From NCBI RefSeq assembly GCF_014643175.1, contig NZ_BMJH01000003.1:372001-436000 (forward strand): DNA of 64,000 nucleotides, given 5' to 3'. This stretch comes from Hoyosella rhizosphaerae (GTDB taxonomy: Bacteria; Actinomycetota; Actinomycetes; Mycobacteriales; Mycobacteriaceae). The position numbers and the translations under genes were made by a program. Position 1 is the first letter of the stretch, and every line of letters starts with the position of its first letter. The notes under the pieces are model-generated. The model searched no databases. It was given only the letters and a program-made list of their open reading frames with translations, and had not been told where the DNA came from. Of this stretch, positions 59,091-64,000 are shown in pieces.

Positions 59091-59241
59091 GCTGAAGGAC
59101 TCCTTTGGAAAGGTATGGCGATCGTAGCTGTCACACTACGCCCCACATAACGCCATTACGAGGACCAAAAGGCGCAAAGTCTATGACCGAAACGATCACA
59201 TAGAGTGGGGGTGCACACTCAACTCAGCACCCCAGGAAGAT

Positions 59242-60246
59242 ATGCGCCGCTACATCCCCACCGAATTCGTCAGCCGCACCGTACAGGCTGCTCAACATCG
59301 CGGCATCGACCTGCAACCCGCACTCAGTGACTCCGGCATCAACCCTGAATCGCTCAGCAACCCAGCGACACAGCTAAGCCCCGACGACGCCACCAACTTC
59401 ACCCGCGCAGTATGGGCGATCACAGATGATGAACTCGGCGGCCTCGGCGCAGCACCAGTACCGCGCGGAACATTCCGCTTAGTGTGTCTCGCCCTGATTC
59501 ACTCACCCGACCTCAATCACGCACTCAAGCGCATGATCTCGTCGCTGCCGGCGCTCCCCGCGATGACCCCACTCACCCTCAACTACGACCCCACCACGGG
59601 AACCGTAACTCTCGGGCTTCGCGGGCACCGACCAGACGAAGTGACCCAACTTCTCATCGAACTCGCATTCTTACTAATCCACCGGTTCGCGGCCTGGCTG
59701 ATAAGCCAACCACTCACCCCCACCGAGGTGACACTGCCCTACCCCCCGCGTGGTGACTATGCGCCTGCCTTTTACCGAGGACTCTTTGGCGCACACACCA
59801 CATTCAATGGCACATCCGCACGCATAGCATTTCCAACCCAGGCCCTGTCGACGCCGGTAGTGCAGACTGAAGACACTCTCCGCGAGTTCTTGCGCCTATC
59901 CCCCGCGCTCCTGTTTAAGCAGTTCGAGGCTCAAACACCCCGCACGACGCAAGTTGAGCGCATCTTGCAGCGCAGCAAGCTCAATCAACTTCCTACCAAC
60001 GCACACATCGCGGAAAAGTTGTCTGTCAGCGAGTCTCATCTTCGTCGCCAACTTCGCGCCGAAGGCACCTCTATCAATGAACTCCGCGACAACCTACTGT
60101 GCGAACGCGCGATAGAACTATTACGCCGAGGCGATCCCGTCGATCACATCGCGACAACGCTCGGGTTTTCCGAATCCAGCGCATTCCGCCGCGCATTCAA
60201 AAGATGGACTGGAACCACACCAGCATCGTTCCGCAATCCGGAATAA
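59242..60246 (+). CDS. AraC-family transcriptional regulator
   Basis: A 334-residue regulator with an N-terminal ligand-binding domain of the Arabinose_bd/OruR type (residues 20-200) and a C-terminal AraC helix-turn-helix pair: VSESHLRRQLRAEGTSINELRDN and IATTLGFSESSAFRRAFKRW. ATG at 59242 follows CAGGAAG. These regulators often govern fatty-acid or alcohol catabolism next to them. The 3' end overlaps the convergent mftF frame by about 100 bp. Confidence 0.88.
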   Translation: MRRYIPTEFVSRTVQAAQHRGIDLQPALSDSGINPESLSNPATQLSPDDATNFTRAVWAITDDELGGLGAAPVPRGTFRLVCLALIHSPDLNHALKRMISSLPALPAMTPLTLNYDPTTGTVTLGLRGHRPDEVTQLLIELAFLLIHRFAAWLISQPLTPTEVTLPYPPRGDYAPAFYRGLFGAHTTFNGTSARIAFPTQALSTPVVQTEDTLREFLRLSPALLFKQFEAQTPRTTQVERILQRSKLNQLPTNAHIAEKLSVSESHLRRQLRAEGTSINELRDNLLCERAIELLRRGDPVDHIATTLGFSESSAFRRAFKRWTGTTPASFRNPE

Positions 60247-61670
60247 CCGGAAGCACCGTAACGAACTTCTGCAAAGCCGCGCCACAGTCCCCACCCGAAC
60301 GCAATATCGTCGAGGCGGCGCAGCAACACGAAGCGCACCAAGTCGATTCGAACTTCCGCGTCGCGACGAGACCACCAGTCAGCTGCTCCCTCGGCCAGCG
60401 CGGCAACAATGACGACAGTGCGCACACGCGGTGACACCACCGCTGCGAGCAAGGTCAACGGCCACAAGTTGCGCAGCGCCACCTCTGCCACTCGGCGTAC
60501 CGAACCCGACCAACTCGACGCATTAAAGGCGGCTGCTGTCACCCACGGATGTACCTCACGTGGCAGCTCACGTGCTAGGCGCACAGTGTGCACCACACCC
60601 ACTGCAGCGGAAATCACCGCAGCGCGCCTCGCACCCACTAACAGCAGCACGGACCCCAGCAACAACCACAACTTCGTGGCGGCTTGGAGGCGGCGCGGAC
60701 GCGCCTTAGTCGCATAGACCCGAGCCGAACCGTAACCGGACGCAGCGCGCCACTCGAACCACCGACGCACCGACGCCGGCGCGGGAGCTCGCATCACGGC
60801 GACTGGGTCAAACCGCAACCGCCACCCGTTTTGGGCAAGCCGCACACACATGTCGGTGGCATTAAACGCGGGGAAGGCTCCGTCGAAACCACCCACTTTC
60901 ACGACAGCCTGACGACGAACCATCAGCGCCGTGGTGGGCACACTGTAATCCCACTTCCGTTTGTGCAAAGAGCACTCACGTCGGCCCGGATCAAGGGTGG
61001 GCCGCATGGCTTCGTACTGCCCTATCCAACGCTTGCGATGCGGCAACGGCGCGATTCTAGGCACGACAAGAGCAACATCGGGGTCAGCAAAATGGGCCAA
61101 CATTGCCTCGACCCACAACGGACCAGGAACTACTCCGGGGTCCAGGAACACAACAAATGGTGTGTGGGCCGCACGCAGTCCCGTATTCCTCGCCTCGGCG
61201 ACTCCACAACGGTGCTCATGACGCACGATTGTTGCGCCCGAACACGTGAGTGGAACAGCGGACCCGTCGTCGACGACGATGACCGGAAGATCGGGCAAAT
61301 TCGCCACCAACTGTTGCACCAGTTCGGGTTCGTCCCGAGCCGCGATGACAACCGTCAAATCAGACCACGACGGTCCCTTGAGAGGCCGAGGGTGGGCAAA
61401 TTCAACATCTAGTAGGTGGCGCGCTAAGCGCGAGGATTCATTGTCGACAACTTCGACGGTGTCTTCGTCAAGCATTGCTTGTTCAGCAGACGACAACCTC
61501 ATCACCCGGCCCCACGGTGCAAACAACGCGGAACCGTCGTCGGCAACACGGACACGGCTGTCTAGCCGCACCGAGAATCCCTGAGGTAGTCGCCGGATCG
61601 ACGCGGACTCGAGGGGTAATTCTTCAGACGCGGAGGCGTCAGTAGACGAGCTCAGAATTTCCCCCCTCAC
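60144..61670 (-). CDS. mftF: Mycofactocin-type glycosyltransferase MftF
   Basis: A 508-residue GT2 glycosyltransferase. The N-terminal IRRLPQGFSVRLDSRVRV, then WSDLTVVIAARDEPELVQ, IVVDDGSAV, the acceptor region DYSVPTTALMVRRQAV and a C-terminal membrane region with LLRRLDDIAFGWGLWRGF match MftF, which adds glucose units to mycofactocin, a redox cofactor of actinobacteria. No mftA, mftB, mftC, mftD or mftE is in the window. About 39 C-terminal residues extend past the usual end and run antisense into the AraC gene. GTG start. Confidence 0.82.
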   Translation of the reverse strand: MRGEILSSSTDASASEELPLESASIRRLPQGFSVRLDSRVRVADDGSALFAPWGRVMRLSSAEQAMLDEDTVEVVDNESSRLARHLLDVEFAHPRPLKGPSWSDLTVVIAARDEPELVQQLVANLPDLPVIVVDDGSAVPLTCSGATIVRHEHRCGVAEARNTGLRAAHTPFVVFLDPGVVPGPLWVEAMLAHFADPDVALVVPRIAPLPHRKRWIGQYEAMRPTLDPGRRECSLHKRKWDYSVPTTALMVRRQAVVKVGGFDGAFPAFNATDMCVRLAQNGWRLRFDPVAVMRAPAPASVRRWFEWRAASGYGSARVYATKARPRRLQAATKLWLLLGSVLLLVGARRAAVISAAVGVVHTVRLARELPREVHPWVTAAAFNASSWSGSVRRVAEVALRNLWPLTLLAAVVSPRVRTVVIVAALAEGAADWWSRRDAEVRIDLVRFVLLRRLDDIAFGWGLWRGFAEVRYGASGYSGLRNDAGVVPVHLLNARRNALDSENPSVVAM

Positions 61671-61724
61671 TAATCGCGACCCAGCAAATCAAAACAGTGC
61701 AAATCCCGACTAGGTTACCCCGCC

Positions 61725-62627
61725 TTAGCGCCTCTGACGAATATCAAACACCACCCCGGTGAGCGCTTCTGACTCTTCCCAAAGCCGCTTGGCGACGTCT
61801 GGATCGCGTGACAGTTTGTTAGATTTCACCACCATCGGTGAACCCCTGAACTGGCGCACACCGTCCGGGCCGACAAGGCTTCCTCCGGGCAAGGATGGCG
61901 CCACGGCCGCGTACAGCGACGGCTGCGCACCCTTGAAAGCGCTTTGCGCAACTACCGCGTTAGTCACGGCCATGAGTTTGTCTTGGATCGACTGTGTGTG
62001 GGATTGCAGGTTTGTCGACGCATAACCCGGATGCGCTGCCACAGAACGAACCCTGGAACCACCTTCCGCAAGGCGGCGCTGAAGTTCGTATGCAAAAAGC
62101 AGATTTGCTAGCTTCGACTGCCCGTATGCGCGCCACCGCTGGTAGTTTCGCTTCTCCCAGTTCAGGTCATCGAAGTCAATGGTGCCAAGTGTGTGGGCGA
62201 GGCTCGATACCGTCACCACCCGATCGCGAATCTTATTTGCCAACAGGCCCGTCAAAGCGAAGTGTCCTAGATGGTTGGTGCCGAACTGCATTTCGAAACC
62301 ATCTTTGGTGCGAGACTTCGGAAGTGCCATCACACCCGCGTTGTTGATCAACACATCGAATGTCGAGGTGTCATTGGCGAAGGCATAGATTGAACTGAGA
62401 TCAGCTAGATCGAGCTCGCGAACTTCGCAGTCCGCCTTGGGATGGTCTTTGGCGATGTTGTCGCGTTCTGCACGCCCTTTGGCTATGTCTCGGCACGCCA
62501 TCACAACCGATGCGCCCTTTGCGGCAAGCTCTCGCGCCGTCACCGCGCCGAGGCCGCTGTTAGCGCCTGTCACAATGACCGTGCGGCCTGTTTGGTCAGG
62601 CATGTCACTCGAAGTCCATCCACTCAT
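61725..62627 (-). CDS. Short-chain dehydrogenase/reductase (retinol dehydrogenase-like)
   Basis: A 300-residue SDR. Cofactor motif TGANSGLGAVTARELA, NNAGVMALPK, catalytic Ser in VVTVSSLAHTLG and Tyr/Lys in YGQSKLANLLF. Family members oxidise alcohols with NAD(P). Starting at the ATG 62627 gives MSGWTSSDMPDQTGRT; longer frames are read through tRNA-adjacent DNA. SDRs are frequent users of mycofactocin, but a link to the neighbouring MftF is only suggestive. Confidence 0.88.
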   Translation of the reverse strand: MSGWTSSDMPDQTGRTVIVTGANSGLGAVTARELAAKGASVVMACRDIAKGRAERDNIAKDHPKADCEVRELDLADLSSIYAFANDTSTFDVLINNAGVMALPKSRTKDGFEMQFGTNHLGHFALTGLLANKIRDRVVTVSSLAHTLGTIDFDDLNWEKRNYQRWRAYGQSKLANLLFAYELQRRLAEGGSRVRSVAAHPGYASTNLQSHTQSIQDKLMAVTNAVVAQSAFKGAQPSLYAAVAPSLPGGSLVGPDGVRQFRGSPMVVKSNKLSRDPDVAKRLWEESEALTGVVFDIRQRR

Positions 62628-62729
62628 GGGAAAGACACTACGATTTGTGGCGAAGATATGCCAGAAGGAAGAACTTTTGCCGAGGACGAGAAAAACCCCC
62701 AGCATACTGCGCTAGGGGTATTTCCAAAG

Positions 62730-62803
62730 TGGCCAAGGCCGGGATCGAACCGGCGACCTTCCGCTTTTCAGGCGGACGCTCGTACCAACTGAGCTACCTG
62801 GCC
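62730..62803 (-). tRNA. tRNA-Phe (GAA)
   Basis: A 74-nt cloverleaf: acceptor GGCCAGG/CTTGGCC, D arm GCTC...GAGC, anticodon stem TCCGC/GCGGA with loop CTGAAAA, T arm GCCGG-TTCGATC-CCGGC, discriminator A. CCA is not encoded. Confidence 0.95.
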
Positions 62804-62846
62804 GGATCAACGCCGTTCCCGGCGATGAAAGTATTCAAACATGTTG

Positions 62847-62920
62847 CGACCCTGACGGGACTCGAACCCGCGACCTCCGCCGTGACAGGGCGGCGCGCTA
62901 ACCAACTGCGCCACAGGGCC
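62847..62920 (-). tRNA. tRNA-Asp (GTC)
   Basis: Cloverleaf with acceptor GGCCCTG/CAGGGTC, anticodon loop CTGTCAC (GTC), T loop TTCGAGT, discriminator G. No encoded CCA. Confidence 0.95.
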
Positions 62921-62960
62921 TTGATTTGTTTACTCTAGCTTGCTTGCGCAAGAGAGAGTG

Positions 62961-63033
62961 TACCCCCTACGGGATTCGAACCCGCGTTACCGCCTTGAAA
63001 GGGCGGCGTCCTAGGCCTCTAGACGAAGGGGGC
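62961..63033 (-). tRNA. tRNA-Glu (TTC)
   Basis: Acceptor GCCCCCT/AGGGGGT, anticodon loop CTTTCAA (TTC), T loop TTCGAAT, discriminator A. First of a Glu-Asp-Phe array transcribed leftward, the same grouping known in mycobacteria. Confidence 0.95.
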
Positions 63034-63344
63034 CTGCCGGTGAACCGGCTGGCGTCCCCAACAGGTTTCCGTTGGGAGCTGAATCAGCATAGGACACAAC
63101 CTGCGAAAAACACAAAACGCCAGATAGATGCCCTGTACGCGTTGAAAAACTTGCTGCGGATAACGGTTTCAGTGCGACTGAGTTGATCAGCAGCGGCGCG
63201 CGGCAGCTCCGCGCAACATCGTTCACGGGGGCTGGCGAACGCGGGTTATTGCATTGGCCCAGCCGTTTGCCCACTTCCTTAGATACCCCCCAGGGTATAC
63301 AATTCGGTGGGGCGCACCGAACAGCGAACCGCCAGGAGAAAGCA
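63034..63344. other. Gap between tRNA-Glu and the TauE permease
   Basis: About 310 bp. The right end holds the CsoR/CstR-type palindrome; the rest must hold the promoter of the tRNA array (leftward). No other feature seen. Confidence 0.5.
63283..63298. promoter_or_regulatory. CsoR/CstR-type operator
   Basis: ATACCC-CCCA-GGGTAT is a perfect 6-bp-arm palindrome of the type bound by DUF156 repressors (CsoR for copper, CstR for sulfane sulfur). It lies 47 bp upstream of the permease start. TauE/SafE permeases are typical CstR targets. Confidence 0.55.
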
Positions 63345-64000
63345 TTGACCACCGAACTCACAGTCGCCGCACTCGGCCTTGTCGTCGGAGTCCTGCTAGG
63401 ACTCCTTGGTGGCGGCGGGGCCATCTTGGCAGTCCCGGCCCTCGTGTACGGCACCGGAATGCCAATCCATCAGGCAATACCGCTTTCTCTCATTGTGGTC
63501 ATACTCGCATCCACGACAGGCGCTATCCCCCGGATTCGCGCACACACCGTCAACTGGCGCCTCGCCGCAATATTTGCCGCCACAGGAATCCCTATGGCAC
63601 TCATCGGCGGCTGGATTGGCCGCGCCCTACCGGAAGGTCTCCTACTAGCTGGTTTTGCCGCCGTCATGATCGCTGCCGCCTACCGCATGCTTCACAGCCC
63701 CGACCACGTAGGTACGGCCTGCACCATCACAGATCCCGGCGATGGCAAACCACGCATCAACTGGAAACGATGCTCCTCGCGATCCATCCCAGCAGGACTT
63801 GCCGTAGGACTACTCACCGGAATGTTCGGGGTCGGCGGGGGCTTTCTGATCGTTCCGGCGCTAGTGCTACTACTCGGGCTGCCAATGGTCACCGCCGTCG
63901 GCACTTCCCTGCTGATCATCATCGTTAACTCGATGTCCGGGCTTGTCGCGCATCTAGGCAACGTCGAACTCGACTGGACCATCACAGGCGTATTCGCAGG
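63345..64000 (+). CDS. TauE/SafE sulfite/sulfonate-type permease, 3' end outside window
   Basis: The first 218 residues of a TauE/SafE (DUF81) protein. The duplicated half motif is visible twice: GLLGGGGAILAVPALVYG near residue 20 and GMFGVGGGFLIVPALVLLLG near residue 155; about six membrane segments are present. The start is TTG at 63345, preceded by AGGAG at 7-bp spacing. Export of sulfite, thiosulfate or a C2 sulfonate is a family inference, strengthened by the upstream CsoR/CstR-type site. Confidence 0.85.
   Translation, partial: MTTELTVAALGLVVGVLLGLLGGGGAILAVPALVYGTGMPIHQAIPLSLIVVILASTTGAIPRIRAHTVNWRLAAIFAATGIPMALIGGWIGRALPEGLLLAGFAAVMIAAAYRMLHSPDHVGTACTITDPGDGKPRINWKRCSSRSIPAGLAVGLLTGMFGVGGGFLIVPALVLLLGLPMVTAVGTSLLIIIVNSMSGLVAHLGNVELDWTITGVFA

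Noticed and set aside
61725-62627. SDR as part of a mycofactocin cluster
   Set aside because: Adjacency to mftF is suggestive, but no other mft gene is present and the SDR looks like a general retinol-dehydrogenase-type enzyme.

Overview
The window reads as chromosomal DNA of a mycolic-acid actinobacterium (order Mycobacteriales/Corynebacteriales) with only moderate G+C. Three things support this. First, it carries a secreted mycoloyltransferase of the antigen 85/Cmt type, two tiny acidic porin-like proteins and an Rpf. Second, it encodes family-restricted proteins (SepH/DUF3071, DUF2537, DUF2530, DUF2771, DUF3027, DUF3239). Third, from recalled gene orders (no database search was run), its gene order matches the Mycobacterium tuberculosis segment Rv0858c-Rv0909 and the gltA-fkpA-accD3-mctC neighbourhood of Corynebacterium glutamicum. 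Genus cannot be fixed from the sequence.

Layout. 1-3.8 kb: end of an FAD dehydrogenase, an alpha/beta hydrolase, a SRPBCC protein and a carboxylesterase. 4-10.5 kb: two sodium/solute (acetate-type) symporter operons, the second fused by start/stop overlaps to a LytS/LytTR two-component system. 10.6-14.5 kb: a pair of paralogous membrane proteins, a secreted lipase, a DCC-type thiol protein and an alanine/lysine repeat protein. 15-21.5 kb: MBL hydrolase, EchA6-like crotonase, aldo-keto reductase, AccD3 and the PrrA/PrrB two-component system. 21.5-24 kb: photolyase and a secreted QL-repeat protein. 24-30 kb: fkpA, gltA, pdxH, second citrate synthase, serC, sepH. 30-39.8 kb: YceI, DUF2537, TrmH-type methyltransferase, Eis-type acetyltransferase, DUF2530, PAP2, DUF3027, glutaminyl cyclase, MFS, DUF2771, cold-shock protein and YccF. 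39.8-43.9 kb: molybdopterin genes moaA, moaD, moaE, mog, moaC wrapped around rpf. 43.9-48 kb: XPB-type DNA repair helicase and partner. 48-53.3 kb: an island not in the conserved order, holding DUF3239, porin-like protein, mycoloyltransferase, second porin-like protein, FadD and a repeat element. 53.3-59 kb: fadB, fadA, dapC and an acyl-CoA dehydrogenase. 59.2-63 kb: AraC regulator, mycofactocin-type glycosyltransferase MftF, SDR and a tRNA-Glu/Asp/Phe cluster. The window ends inside a TauE/SafE permease behind a CsoR/CstR-type palindrome.

Together the genes cover entry into the TCA cycle from acetate (symporters, two citrate synthases), fatty-acid activation and beta-oxidation (fadD, fadE, fadB, fadA), cofactor synthesis (PLP, molybdopterin), envelope building and resuscitation (mycoloyltransferase, porin-like proteins, Rpf), and repair (photolyase, XPB).

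The most interesting items are the mycoloyltransferase/porin-like island at 49.1-50.8 kb, a 69-bp palindromic repeat present twice 47 kb apart in opposite orientation, CRP/GlxR-type sites before rpf and the first porin-like gene, an MftF gene without other mycofactocin genes that overlaps an AraC gene end to end, and an EchA6-like protein that has lost both catalytic glutamates.
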